Shown here: one piece after another, positions 43,148 to 52,245 of the stretch
Position numbering within the stretch: the first letter of the stretch is position 1
Layout: the number at the start of each line of letters is the position of its first letter
Assembly: GCA_963754285.1 (NCBI GenBank)
Contig: CAVWFN010000007.1
Span: 806,001-870,000, forward strand
Source: RYN-133 sp963754285
GTDB taxonomy: Bacteria; Actinomycetota; Actinomycetes; Mycobacteriales; Jatrophihabitantaceae
Length of the DNA: 64,000 bases
Reading direction: 5' to 3'
Notes under the pieces: model-generated
What the model was told of the DNA's origin: nothing
Databases searched by the model: none
The model's input: only the letters and a program-made list of their open reading frames with translations
Made by a program: the position numbers and the translations under genes

Positions 43148-44809
43148 TCAGTGCAGTCCTTCTGCGAGGGGTCCCAGCGCCAAGGCCGGGAAGTACGTCA
43201 GTGCCACGACGATCACCGTGACGCCGGTGACCATGCCGACGAACAGCGATCGGTGCGTGGGCAGCGTGCCGTCCGAGGCGGGTGTCTTCTTCTGCATCGC
43301 GAGCGATCGGGCCAGCCCCAGCACGAACACGATGGGCAGGAACCGGCCGAGCAGCATCGCCAGGCCGAGCGCGGTGTTGTACCAGGCCGTGTTGACCGCG
43401 ATGCCGGCGAACGCACTGCCGTTGTTGTTCGCGGCAGAGGTGAACGCGTAGAGCACTTCTGACAGGCCGTGGGGCCCGCTGTTGAGCATCGCCGCGCGTT
43501 CACCGGGCAGTGCCATCGCCACTGCCGTCCCGACGAGAACGATCGCCGGGGTTGTCAGCAGGTAGAGCGAGGCGAATTTCACCTCGCGTCCACCGAGTTT
43601 CTTGCCGAGGTACTCCGGTGTTCGTCCGACCATCAGCCCGGCGACGAACACCGTGAGGACGGCGAGGATCAATATTCCGTACAGGCCCGATCCGGTACCA
43701 CCGGGTGCGACCTCGCCCAGCATCATGTTGACCAGCGTCATGGCGCCGCCGAGACTCGTGTACGAGTCGTGGAAGCTGTCGACTGCACCCGTCGACGTCA
43801 ATGTCGTCCCCGTCGCGAAGACTGCCGAGTCAGGTACGCCGAAACGGGTTTCGGTGCCCTCGGTACTCGCTCCGACTGCGGTGGGGACGGTGCCGTGGTG
43901 CGCGATCTGGAACGACATCGTCAGCACCACGCTGATGATCGCGAGGGCCGCCATCACCAGGGCGATCGCGCGTCCTTGTCGCTTGTCGTTGACCAGGAGG
44001 CCGAAGGTGCGCGGTAGCGAGAACGGGATGGCCAAGAGCAGGAAGATCTCGAGCCAGTTGGTCCAGGTGGTCGGGTTCTCGAACGGGTGGGCCGAGTTCG
44101 CGTTGTAGAACCCGCCGCCATCCGTGCCCAATTCCTTGATGACCTCTTGGCTTGCCACGGGGCCACCGGTGATCGTCTGGGTGCCCCCGGCGATCGTGTG
44201 CACGGTCTGGTACGCGTGGAAGTTCTCGATCATCCCGGCGCCGACGAACACGATCGCGAACACGATCGAGGCGGGAAGCAGCACGCGCAGGCACAACCGG
44301 GTCAGGTCGACCCAGAAGTTGCCGAGCCGATCGGTCTTGCTGCGCGCGAACGCCCGCACGAGCGCGATGGCAACGGCGATACCGACCGCGGCCGACACGA
44401 AGTTCTGCACGGCCAGCCCGGCCATCTGCACCACGTAGCCGAGCGCACTCTCGCCCGAGTACGACTGCCAGTTCGTGTTCGTCACGAAGCTGACCGCCGT
44501 GTTCCACGCTTGATCAGCGCTCATCTGCGGAACCTGGTACGGGTGCCCGAACTGGTGTTGCACCCGCAGGAACGCGTAGAGCACGACCACCGATACGCCG
44601 CTGAAGGCCAGCACCGAGCGCAGGTAGGCGGACGCGGTCTGATCGGCGTCCGCATCGACGCCCCCGACGCGGTACACGGCCCGCTCGACGCGCCAATGCG
44701 TCGGCGTGCTGACGACGCGCGCGAGGTACCCGCCGAGCGGTCGGTGCACCAGGACGAGGGCAAGCACGATGGAGCCGGCGAAGATGACGCCGGCGACGGT
44801 GTCGCTCAT
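43148..44809 (-). CDS. kdpA: K+-transporting ATPase subunit A
   Basis: The 553-residue membrane subunit has the four-fold pore repeats of the SKT superfamily, with selectivity-filter loops such as TNTNWQSYSGESALGY, GTDGGGFYNANSAHPFENPT and ANNNGSAFAG. It forms the K+-selective entry path. Its ATG overlaps the kdpF stop by one base (TGATG). Confidence 0.97.
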   Translation of the reverse strand: MSDTVAGVIFAGSIVLALVLVHRPLGGYLARVVSTPTHWRVERAVYRVGGVDADADQTASAYLRSVLAFSGVSVVVLYAFLRVQHQFGHPYQVPQMSADQAWNTAVSFVTNTNWQSYSGESALGYVVQMAGLAVQNFVSAAVGIAVAIALVRAFARSKTDRLGNFWVDLTRLCLRVLLPASIVFAIVFVGAGMIENFHAYQTVHTIAGGTQTITGGPVASQEVIKELGTDGGGFYNANSAHPFENPTTWTNWLEIFLLLAIPFSLPRTFGLLVNDKRQGRAIALVMAALAIISVVLTMSFQIAHHGTVPTAVGASTEGTETRFGVPDSAVFATGTTLTSTGAVDSFHDSYTSLGGAMTLVNMMLGEVAPGGTGSGLYGILILAVLTVFVAGLMVGRTPEYLGKKLGGREVKFASLYLLTTPAIVLVGTAVAMALPGERAAMLNSGPHGLSEVLYAFTSAANNNGSAFAGIAVNTAWYNTALGLAMLLGRFLPIVFVLGLARSLAMQKKTPASDGTLPTHRSLFVGMVTGVTVIVVALTYFPALALGPLAEGLH

Positions 44810-44892
44810 CAGAACTTCTCGGGGAAGATCAGCGCGATGACGAGAAACGCGGTGAAGAGCACGGCGAGCACGAGCCCGACGGCGTTGGTCAT
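44809..44892 (-). CDS. kdpF: K+-transporting ATPase subunit F
   Basis: The 27-residue single-TM peptide MTNAVGLVLAVLFTAFLVIA... ends with IFPEKF, the usual KdpF tail. It stabilises the KdpABC complex in the membrane. It overlaps kdpA downstream by 1 nt and the 27-residue ORF upstream by 4 nt. Confidence 0.9.
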   Translation of the reverse strand: MTNAVGLVLAVLFTAFLVIALIFPEKF

Positions 44893-44972
44893 AGCTTCTC
44901 GCCCGCCTTGCCGATGACGGCGACGAGTGCGAACGCGGCGAGCGTCAGCAGCACGAACACGATGTCTGTCAC
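44889..44972 (-). CDS. 27-residue single-TM peptide upstream of kdpF
   Basis: GTG at 44972 opens a frame reading VTDIVFVLLTLAAFALVAVI then GKAGEKL. It is one hydrophobic helix with a short basic tail, ending in a TGA that overlaps the kdpF ATG (ATGA). Actinobacterial kdp operons often show such a peptide before kdpF, usually left unannotated or called hypothetical. It may be a second KdpF-like subunit or a leader that couples translation. No clear Shine-Dalgarno precedes it, so it may be leaderless. Confidence 0.62.
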   Translation of the reverse strand: MTDIVFVLLTLAAFALVAVIGKAGEKL

Positions 44973-45074
44973 GCAGGCAGTGTTGACACCCCGGACGGCA
45001 GAAGTCGCGTGCGCTCACGAGTTCGACACGCCGCCCTCGCGCGGCTTCGACGGAGCATGCTGTTGTGTGTGAGT
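44973..45074. promoter_or_regulatory. Divergent kdp promoter region
   Basis: About 100 bp separate the first minus-strand ORF from kdpD and must carry both promoters and any KdpE site. TTGACA at 44983-44988 is the only consensus-like hexamer seen on the plus strand; no matching -10 or clear KdpE box was recognised. There is no room for a c-di-AMP riboswitch. Confidence 0.45.
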
Positions 45075-47582
45075 GTGACCACCCGCGGCTGCCTGCGCAT
45101 CTATCTCGGCGCGGCTCCCGGCGTGGGCAAGACCTTCGACATGTTGGACGAGGCGCAGCGCCGCGCCGGGCGCGGAACCGACGTCGTCATCGGCTTCGTC
45201 GAAACGCACGGACGCGCCCGAACGGCCGAGCGGGTGCGCAATCTCGAGGTCGTGCCACGTCAGCGTGTCACCTACCGCGGGACGCAGTTCGACGAGATGG
45301 ACCTCGATGCGATCCTGCGGCGCCGCCCCGAACTCGTGCTCGTCGACGAGCTGGCCCATACCAACATCCCGGGGTCCGGCAAGCACGCGAAACGCTGGCA
45401 GGACGTCGAGACGCTTCTCGAGGCGGGCATCGACGTGCTGAGCACCGTCAACGTGCAGCACCTCGAGTCGCTCAATGACGTCGTCGAGACGATCACGGGG
45501 GTGCCACAACGCGAGACCGTCCCCGATTCGGTCGTGCGCGCGGCCGAGCAGGTGCAGCTGGTCGACATGACACCCGAGGCGCTGCGCCGCCGGATGGCGC
45601 ACGGCAACATCTACCCGCCCGAGAAGGTCGACGCGGCGCTCGGCAACTACTTCCGCCAGGGCAACCTCACGGCACTGCGCGAACTGGCGTTGCTCTGGCT
45701 GGCCGACCGCGTCGAGGAAGGCCTGCAGCGCTACCGCGAGCAGCACGGCATCACCGGCACGTGGGAGACACGCGAGCGGGTCGTCGTCGCGCTCACCGGT
45801 GGCCCGGAAGGCGACGCGCTGATCCGCCGAGCCGCGCGCATTGCGGCTCGCACCGCGCGTGGCGATCTGGTTGCCGTGCACGTGTCGCGCAGCGACGGCG
45901 TCGCGGGCGACGGACCGGCCGGGCTCGAAGCGCAACGACTGCTCGTCGAATCGCTCGGCGGGACCTATCACTCACTCGTCGCAGAAGACGTGCCCGCCGC
46001 GCTGCTCGACTTCGCCCGCAGCGTGGACGCGACGCAGATCGTGCTCGGTGCGTCGCGCCGCCGACCATGGGCAGCAGCGTTGGCGGGCCCGGGAACGGGA
46101 CAAACCGTCACGCGATTGTCCGGGCCGATCGACGTGCACATCGTCAGCCACGACTACGCCGGACGCGGGTTCCGGCTACCTCGGCTCGGTTACGGACTCA
46201 CGCCACAACGCCGCCTGACGGGGATCGCGACCGCCGCCGTGCTGCTCGCAGCCGTGACACCGCTGCTCGCCACGCAGCGCAAGGAATTCACCTTCGCGAC
46301 CGACCTGTCCGTGTATCTGCTGATCGTCGTGATCACCAGCTTGGTAGGTGGATTCTGGGCCGCGCTGACCGCGGCGATCGCCGGCAGCCTGCTGTTGAAC
46401 TTCTACTTCGCACCGCCGTTGCACACGTTCACGATCACCGATGCCGAGAACATCGTCGCGCTCGGTGTGTTCCTGCTCGTGGCAATCCTCGTCTCGCGCG
46501 TCGTCGACCTGTCTGCGAGGCGATCGGCGGTCGCGGCGCGCGCCAGCGCCGAAGCCGAGACGCTGTCCGCGTTGGCCGGCAGCCTGCTGCGTGGCGAGCA
46601 GGCGCTGGACGCGTTGCTGTCGCGGGTTCAAGAAACCTTCGGCATGCGCAGCGTCAGCCTCGTCGAGCGCGGACCGGGCTCGTCCTGGCACTCGCTCGCG
46701 GCCCTCGGCCCGAACCCGCCGCAGCAACCGGCGGACGCCGACGCCGTGGCCGAGATCGACGAGAACCAGGCGTTGGTGCTGTGCGGACGGCGCCTGTCGG
46801 GCGACGACCAGCGCATCCTGTCGGCGTTCGCCGCGCAGGTGGCGGTCGCCTACCGGCAACGCGAACTCGCCGAGGCAGCCAGCGCCGTCGAACCACTGGC
46901 GGAATCAGAACGCGCACGCACCGCCTTGCTGAACGCGGTGAGCCACGACCTGCGCACCCCCATCGCGGCGGCGAAGGCAGCGGTATCGAGCCTGCTGGCC
47001 GCCGATGTCGCGTGGTCGGAGGACGACCGGCACGAACTGCTCGCGAACGCCGACTCGTCGCTCGATCGGCTCACCGATCTCGTCACGAACCTGCTCGATC
47101 TGTCACGCCTGCAGGCCGGCGTGCTGCCCGTGCTCCTCACACCGGTGTCGCTCGAGGACGTCGTGCTGCTCGCGGTCGACCATGCCGCGGCTCCTGATGC
47201 ACCGCTTGATGTCGACGTCCCGACCGACCTGCCGTTGGTGTCGGCCGACGCGGGTCTGCTCGAGCGCGTAATCGCCAATCTCGTGCAGAACGCACTGCGC
47301 TACGCGCCGGCCGGAACCCGGGTCGCGATCAACGGCAGCGCGCATGCCGGGCTGGTCGAGCTGCGGGTCGTCGACCGAGGGCCGGGGATCCCGGCCGAGG
47401 ACGCCGACGCCGTGTTCGCGTCGTTCCAACGCCGCGACGACTTGCCCAGCAACGGTGCCGGAGTCGGACTCGGGCTCGCGATCGCGCGCGGCTTCGTCGA
47501 GGCGATGGGCGGTCACGTGTTCGCGGATGAGACGCCCGGTGGTGGTGCGACTCTCGTGGTGCAGCTGAAGGGAGTGTCATGA
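45075..47582 (+). CDS. kdpD: Sensor histidine kinase KdpD
   Basis: About 835 residues from GTG 45075 (GTG 45069 and 45009 are in-frame alternatives). The N-terminal KdpD domain has Walker A LGAAPGVGKT near residue 15 and VDELAHTNIPGS. A USP-like domain with GPEGDALIRRAARIA follows, then the four-TM DUF4118 block (about 385-480), a GAF-like region, HisKA with the phospho-accepting His in AVSHDLRTP near 624, and HATPase_c. It senses low K+ or osmotic stress and phosphorylates KdpE. It overlaps kdpE by 4 nt and diverges from the structural operon. Confidence 0.94.
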   Translation: MTTRGCLRIYLGAAPGVGKTFDMLDEAQRRAGRGTDVVIGFVETHGRARTAERVRNLEVVPRQRVTYRGTQFDEMDLDAILRRRPELVLVDELAHTNIPGSGKHAKRWQDVETLLEAGIDVLSTVNVQHLESLNDVVETITGVPQRETVPDSVVRAAEQVQLVDMTPEALRRRMAHGNIYPPEKVDAALGNYFRQGNLTALRELALLWLADRVEEGLQRYREQHGITGTWETRERVVVALTGGPEGDALIRRAARIAARTARGDLVAVHVSRSDGVAGDGPAGLEAQRLLVESLGGTYHSLVAEDVPAALLDFARSVDATQIVLGASRRRPWAAALAGPGTGQTVTRLSGPIDVHIVSHDYAGRGFRLPRLGYGLTPQRRLTGIATAAVLLAAVTPLLATQRKEFTFATDLSVYLLIVVITSLVGGFWAALTAAIAGSLLLNFYFAPPLHTFTITDAENIVALGVFLLVAILVSRVVDLSARRSAVAARASAEAETLSALAGSLLRGEQALDALLSRVQETFGMRSVSLVERGPGSSWHSLAALGPNPPQQPADADAVAEIDENQALVLCGRRLSGDDQRILSAFAAQVAVAYRQRELAEAASAVEPLAESERARTALLNAVSHDLRTPIAAAKAAVSSLLAADVAWSEDDRHELLANADSSLDRLTDLVTNLLDLSRLQAGVLPVLLTPVSLEDVVLLAVDHAAAPDAPLDVDVPTDLPLVSADAGLLERVIANLVQNALRYAPAGTRVAINGSAHAGLVELRVVDRGPGIPAEDADAVFASFQRRDDLPSNGAGVGLGLAIARGFVEAMGGHVFADETPGGGATLVVQLKGVS

Positions 47583-48256
47583 CCCGCGTCCTGGTCGTCG
47601 AGGACGAGCGCGCGCTGCTTCGTGCGCTCGCGATGAATCTCACCGCGCGCGGTTACGAGGTGACCGAGGCCGAGTCAGGAACGCGTGCGCTCAGTGCGGC
47701 CGCCGCAGACGAGCACGACGTGATCGTGCTCGACCTCGGGCTCCCGGACCTCAGCGGCATGGACGTGATCAAGGGCGTGCGGGCGTACTCGGCGACACCG
47801 ATCATCGTGCTGTCGGCACGCACCGGCACCAGCGACAAGGTCGCAGCGCTCGATCTGGGCGCCGACGACTACGTGACCAAGCCGTTCAGCATCGACGAGT
47901 TGCTCGCGCGCCTGCGTGCCGCGACCCGGCGGTCGAGCAGCGCGGACGCGACCGATGTCGTGTCGGTCGGCGATGCGAGCGTCGACCTCGGTGCAAAGAC
48001 GATCACGACTGCCGACGGTTCGCCGGTGCACTTGACGCCGACCGAATGGCATCTGCTGGAGGCCCTGCTTCGCCGTCCCGGCAAGCTCGTCACCGGACGC
48101 TCGTTGCTCACCGAACTACGCGGCAGCCCCGATCACACCGACCCGTCCTACCTGCGCATCTACATTGCGGCGCTGCGCCGCAAGCTGGAACCGGTGCCCG
48201 CCCGCCCGCGCTACCTGATCACCGAGCCCGGGATGGGTTACCGCTTCCAGCCGTGA
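47579..48256 (+). CDS. kdpE: Response regulator KdpE (OmpR family)
   Basis: The 225-residue regulator has a receiver domain with the acidic pair at residues 8-9, the phospho-acceptor in VIVLDLGLPD (Asp52) and the conserved Lys in YVTKPFS. The C-terminal OmpR-type winged helix contains LTPTEWHLLEALLRRPG. It activates kdp transcription. It overlaps kdpD (ATGA) and ends 3 bp before the convergent DUF2510 gene. Confidence 0.95.
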   Translation: MTRVLVVEDERALLRALAMNLTARGYEVTEAESGTRALSAAAADEHDVIVLDLGLPDLSGMDVIKGVRAYSATPIIVLSARTGTSDKVAALDLGADDYVTKPFSIDELLARLRAATRRSSSADATDVVSVGDASVDLGAKTITTADGSPVHLTPTEWHLLEALLRRPGKLVTGRSLLTELRGSPDHTDPSYLRIYIAALRRKLEPVPARPRYLITEPGMGYRFQP

Positions 48257-48259
48257 GTG

Positions 48260-49231
48260 TCAGACGTCGACCCCGACCAGTTCATGACCGTCGGCGGACT
48301 CGATGAACTGCATGCCCTGCAGGTATTCGCTCGGGTCGTCGGCCACGCTGTTGTGCGACTTCGCCGCGCACCCGACGAACGGGACGTACTCGACCAGCGC
48401 CTGCTTCGACTGCTCGGCGGCCATCATCTTCTTGAACTTCATGCCCAGCACGACGATGCCCGCCGGATAGAAGAACGACGCGGCGGCTGTCGTCCCGCGC
48501 GAACGGATCACCTGGACGTCATGAGTGCGATCGGCGAGTTCGTTCACGACGGTGACGGCCGAACCATGGCTTTGCGCCAGCCAGTACTTCGCGTCCTTGC
48601 GCCGGGACAGCAGTAGCCACGTCACGCCGAGGTGGTACTCGACGAGCGCGCGGCTCTGCACCGACACGGCTTGGCCGTGTGCCTGATAGAAGCAGTCCTT
48701 GGCCTGCTCGATGTGTTCGCGCTGCGTCTCGTCCTCGCTGCCGACGCGCTCGGCTTCGCTCAGGTGCGTGCGTCCCGTCTCGTAGGGGCCGAGCACGAGC
48801 GCGTCGATCTTCGCGTCGATCTGCTTGAGCAGGCTCGCCTGCGCCTCGCTGCTGCCCATCAAGGCGCGCAGCACCGGCAGCACGTCGGCCAGCCCGCTCG
48901 CCGACGCGGCGTAGTTGCTCACGGCACCGGCCACGCCGGACCACTGGCCCAGCACCGGCACCGCCTCCATCGAATTCAGGACCGGTACGTCACGACCTTG
49001 TTGGTGCGCGTTGCGGCGATACATCGCCGCGGCAGCGTCGCGCATGCGCTGGTCACTCCACTCGCGCGCCTGGTGCATGCGCTCGGACATCTTCGGCGGG
49101 TTCTCCGGTGGCGGCGGAAGCGGATCGACCGTGGCCTGGCCGTTGTCAGACACGTGGTCGGTCCACACCTGTCCGTCCCAATAGCGGTACTGGTGTCGAC
49201 CACCCGGATCCGGGTACCACGCCTGCGTCAT
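48260..49231 (-). CDS. DUF2510-domain protein of unknown function
   Basis: The 323-residue protein starts with a DUF2510 motif (WYPDPGGRHQYRYWDGQVWT), a short Trp-rich module common in actinobacterial envelope or cytoplasmic proteins. The remainder is mostly helical, with a stretch of Gly/Ala (FFYPAGIVVLGMKF) that could be weakly membrane-associated. No catalytic motif is seen. It converges on kdpE with a 3-bp gap. Confidence 0.75.
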   Translation of the reverse strand: MTQAWYPDPGGRHQYRYWDGQVWTDHVSDNGQATVDPLPPPPENPPKMSERMHQAREWSDQRMRDAAAAMYRRNAHQQGRDVPVLNSMEAVPVLGQWSGVAGAVSNYAASASGLADVLPVLRALMGSSEAQASLLKQIDAKIDALVLGPYETGRTHLSEAERVGSEDETQREHIEQAKDCFYQAHGQAVSVQSRALVEYHLGVTWLLLSRRKDAKYWLAQSHGSAVTVVNELADRTHDVQVIRSRGTTAAASFFYPAGIVVLGMKFKKMMAAEQSKQALVEYVPFVGCAAKSHNSVADDPSEYLQGMQFIESADGHELVGVDV

Positions 49232-49294
49232 CGGCCCTCCTCCCCACCCCTCCTGTGACCCAGTGATTCTCGGCTGCTGTCACCATGGCTCGCA

Positions 49295-50515
49295 ATGACC
49301 TCTGTCGGCCGGATCTCAGCACCTGCTCGCGTCTCGCGCGGCTGGACTGTGCGCTATGCCCTGCTCTGGTTCGGTTTCTGGACGGCCAACCTCGCGCCGG
49401 TGCAACTCGTGCTGCCGGACCAGTTCGACCGCTTCGATCACGCGCACAAGGTTCGCGACTTCGGCATCGTGAGTGGTGCGACCGGCGTCGTGGCGCTGTT
49501 GGCGTTGCCGCTGTTCGGCGCGCTCTGCGACCGGACACGCACGCGGTTCGGACGGCGACGAGTCTGGATCGTGGCCGGCGCGGTCGTCTTCGCCGCCGGT
49601 CTGGTCGCCACCGGGCTGCAGCACACGTGGATCGGTGTCGGCGTGGCGTGGCTCGTGGCCACCGTCGGCATCGACATGGCCACCGCCGGAGCGACCGCGG
49701 TGATCGCCGACCAGGTGCCCGACGAGCAGCGCGGCGCGATCTCCGCGGCGATCTACGGACCGCAGGCGGTCGGCATCCTGATCGGCGTCGGGTTGCTCAC
49801 CGCGATCGGGACGAAGGGCGTGCTCGGCTACGCGTTGCTCGCCGTGCTCCTGCTGGCGTGCACGGCGCCGTTCGTCCGCGCGCAACGCGATGCCGTCGCC
49901 ATGTCGGTACCGCCGCTCACCGCACGCTCGATCGTCGCCGGCCTGTGGGTGCGCAACGCCGACTTCGGGTGGGCCTTCGGCGGACGCACGCTGGTCAACG
50001 TCGGCAACGCGCTCGGCACCACCTACCTGTTCTACTTCCTGCAGGACGATCTGAAGCTGGCCCATCCGGCGGACGGGTTGCTCGTTCTGACCCTCGTCTA
50101 TCTGGTCTTCACCCTCGTGGCCACGGTCTGGGGCGGCCGCGCGTCGGATCGCAGCGGGCGTCGGCGTCCGTACGTGGCGATCGCGGCGTTTCTTCAGGCG
50201 ATCGCATCGCTGCTGCTCACCGTTGCGCCGACGTTCGGGGCAGCACTGGTCGCCGCGGCGTTCCTCGGCGCGGGCTACGGCGCCTACATGTCGGTCGATC
50301 AGGCGCTGGTCACCGCGGTGCTGCCCGACGCGACCTCGCGGGCGCAGGACCTCGGCATCATGAACATCGGTTCGGTCGGCCCGCAGGCGCTCGCCCCGCT
50401 CGCCGCAGGGTTGATCATCACCGAGTTGGGCGGCTACCCCGTCCTGTTCGCCGCGTCCGGAGTGACCACGGTGATCGGCGCGCTGCTCGTCTTCCGCATC
50501 CGCTCCGTGCGCTGA
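49295..50515 (+). CDS. MFS transporter, SLC45/GPH-like
   Basis: A 406-residue carrier with about twelve hydrophobic segments. The loop between TM2 and TM3 reads GALCDRTRTRFGRRRVW, the signature of sugar-type MFS members (SLC45 and GPH groups), and a related loop GGRASDRSGRRRPY marks the second half. It probably moves a sugar or glycoside by proton coupling; the substrate is unknown. It ends 2 bp before the convergent acyl-CoA ligase gene. Confidence 0.86.
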   Translation: MTSVGRISAPARVSRGWTVRYALLWFGFWTANLAPVQLVLPDQFDRFDHAHKVRDFGIVSGATGVVALLALPLFGALCDRTRTRFGRRRVWIVAGAVVFAAGLVATGLQHTWIGVGVAWLVATVGIDMATAGATAVIADQVPDEQRGAISAAIYGPQAVGILIGVGLLTAIGTKGVLGYALLAVLLLACTAPFVRAQRDAVAMSVPPLTARSIVAGLWVRNADFGWAFGGRTLVNVGNALGTTYLFYFLQDDLKLAHPADGLLVLTLVYLVFTLVATVWGGRASDRSGRRRPYVAIAAFLQAIASLLLTVAPTFGAALVAAAFLGAGYGAYMSVDQALVTAVLPDATSRAQDLGIMNIGSVGPQALAPLAAGLIITELGGYPVLFAASGVTTVIGALLVFRIRSVR

Positions 50516-50517
50516 CC

Positions 50518-52155
50518 TCAGGTCCGCGTGCGGGTGACGTCCAGGTCGCCGTCGGCGTAGCGGGCGCGCAGCACCTTCTTGTCGAACTTGCCGACGGTGG
50601 TCTTGGGCACCTCGTCGATGAAGGTCCAGTTCTCCGGCACCTGCCACGACGCGACCTTGCCGCCGAGGAACGTCGCGAGCGACTCGGCTGACGCGTCGCC
50701 CTTGCGCACGACGCACGCCAGCGGACGTTCGGTCCACTTCTCGTCGGGAATGCCGATCACCGCCGCCTCGAGCACGTCCGGCGATCCGGCGAGCAGGTTC
50801 TCCAACTCGACAGAGGAGATCCACTCCCCGCCGGACTTGATCACGTCCTTCGACCGGTCGGTGATCTGGAAGAACCCGCGATCGTCGATCGTGCCGATGT
50901 CACCGGTGCGCAACCAGCCGTCGTCGAATTTCTCCGGTGCCTTGTCACGGTGGTAAGCACCGGTGATCCACGGACCGCGAACCTCCATCTCGCCGACCGC
51001 GGTTCCGTCCCACGGGAGAACGGCGCCGTTGTCGTCGACGATGCGCATCTGAACGCCGGCGACCAGCCTGCCGGACTTCATGCGCCAGTCCATCTCTTCG
51101 GCCGTGCCGAGTTCGACGTCGACCGGCGGGTGGGCCATGCCGCCGACCGGCGAGGTCTCGGTCATGCCCCAACCCTGGATGATCCGCAGGCCGTACTGCT
51201 TCTCGAACGCCTCGGCCAGCGAGCGCGGGATCGCCGCACCGCCGGACGTGCCCATCCGCACCGACGACAGGTCGAGCTCGCGCTCACCGCCGAGTTGCAG
51301 GATGCCGCCCCAGATCGTCGGGACGGCGGACACGAGCGTCGCGCGCTCGGCCTCGATGAAGTTCACCCAGTCGGCCGGCGTCATGTGCGAGCCGGGGAAC
51401 AGCAGCGACCCGCCGGACAGGAACGCGCCGTAGGGGATGCCCCAGGCGTTGACGTGGAACATCGGGACGATCGTGAGCAGCCGGTCGGCCTCGGTCGCGC
51501 CGGTGACGCAGTTCGACAACGTCCCGAGCGCGTGCAGGTAGGTCGAGCGATGCGAGTAGACGACACCCTTCGGGTCGCCCGTCGTCCCGCTCGTGTAACA
51601 CATCGACGCCGGCGAACGCTCGTCCAGCTCGGGCCAGTCGAGCTCGGGTGAGGCCGCGGCCAGCAGGTCGGCATACGAGTGCACCGTCGCGTCGCCCAGC
51701 ACGGACGTGTCGCCGTCACCGATCACGATGTATGCCTCGACCGTCCCGAACGACGATGCGATCGGCGCGAGCAGCGGGAGCAGGTTGGCGTCAACAATGA
51801 TGATCTTGTCTTCGGCATGGTTGACGATGTGTTCGAGCTGTGCGGCCGGCAGGCGCAGGTTGAGCGTGTGCAGGACGGCGCCCATGCACGGGACGGCGTA
51901 GTACGCCTCGAGATGCTCCTGGTGGTTCCAGCACAGGGTGGCAACACGGTCGCCCGTGCCGACGCCGAGTTCGCGCAGGGCGTTCGCGAGCCGCTTGGCG
52001 TTCTCTCCGACCTCGGCGAAGGACGCACGACGCGACGATTCGCCTTGCCACGTCAGGCATTCGCTGCGTCCGTACACCGACACACCGTGTTCGAGGATCG
52101 CGGTGATCGTCAGCGGGAAGTCGTCCTGCATCGTGCTCGTGATCGCTGCGGGCAT
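50518..52155 (-). CDS. Long-chain fatty acid-CoA ligase (FadD-like)
   Basis: The 545-residue ANL-family enzyme has the P-loop CYTSGTTGDPKG, the A5 motif region GWGMTETSP, A7-A8 (RTGDIGTIDDRGFFQITDR, KSGGEWIS) and the catalytic Lys in TVGKFDKK. It activates a carboxylic acid as acyl-AMP and transfers it to CoA. The start is fixed by GGAGG 8 nt upstream of ATG 52155; the open frame beyond it is a shadow of the adjacent gene. Confidence 0.92.
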   Translation of the reverse strand: MPAAITSTMQDDFPLTITAILEHGVSVYGRSECLTWQGESSRRASFAEVGENAKRLANALRELGVGTGDRVATLCWNHQEHLEAYYAVPCMGAVLHTLNLRLPAAQLEHIVNHAEDKIIIVDANLLPLLAPIASSFGTVEAYIVIGDGDTSVLGDATVHSYADLLAAASPELDWPELDERSPASMCYTSGTTGDPKGVVYSHRSTYLHALGTLSNCVTGATEADRLLTIVPMFHVNAWGIPYGAFLSGGSLLFPGSHMTPADWVNFIEAERATLVSAVPTIWGGILQLGGERELDLSSVRMGTSGGAAIPRSLAEAFEKQYGLRIIQGWGMTETSPVGGMAHPPVDVELGTAEEMDWRMKSGRLVAGVQMRIVDDNGAVLPWDGTAVGEMEVRGPWITGAYHRDKAPEKFDDGWLRTGDIGTIDDRGFFQITDRSKDVIKSGGEWISSVELENLLAGSPDVLEAAVIGIPDEKWTERPLACVVRKGDASAESLATFLGGKVASWQVPENWTFIDEVPKTTVGKFDKKVLRARYADGDLDVTRTRT

Positions 52156-52245
52156 GCTGCACGCCTCCGTCGTCATCGGTAGCTGTCCGAGTGCGAGCCT
52201 AATCACGGCGTCGTGCTCGTGCTCGTCGCCGCTACGCTCGCAACG

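Noticed and set aside
40992..43451. 819-residue plus-strand ORF opposite kdpB
   Set aside because: Antisense shadow of a certain P-type ATPase gene.
44973..45074. A c-di-AMP (ydaO-type) riboswitch before kdp
   Set aside because: Only about 100 bp separate the divergent genes, too short for that aptamer plus a promoter.
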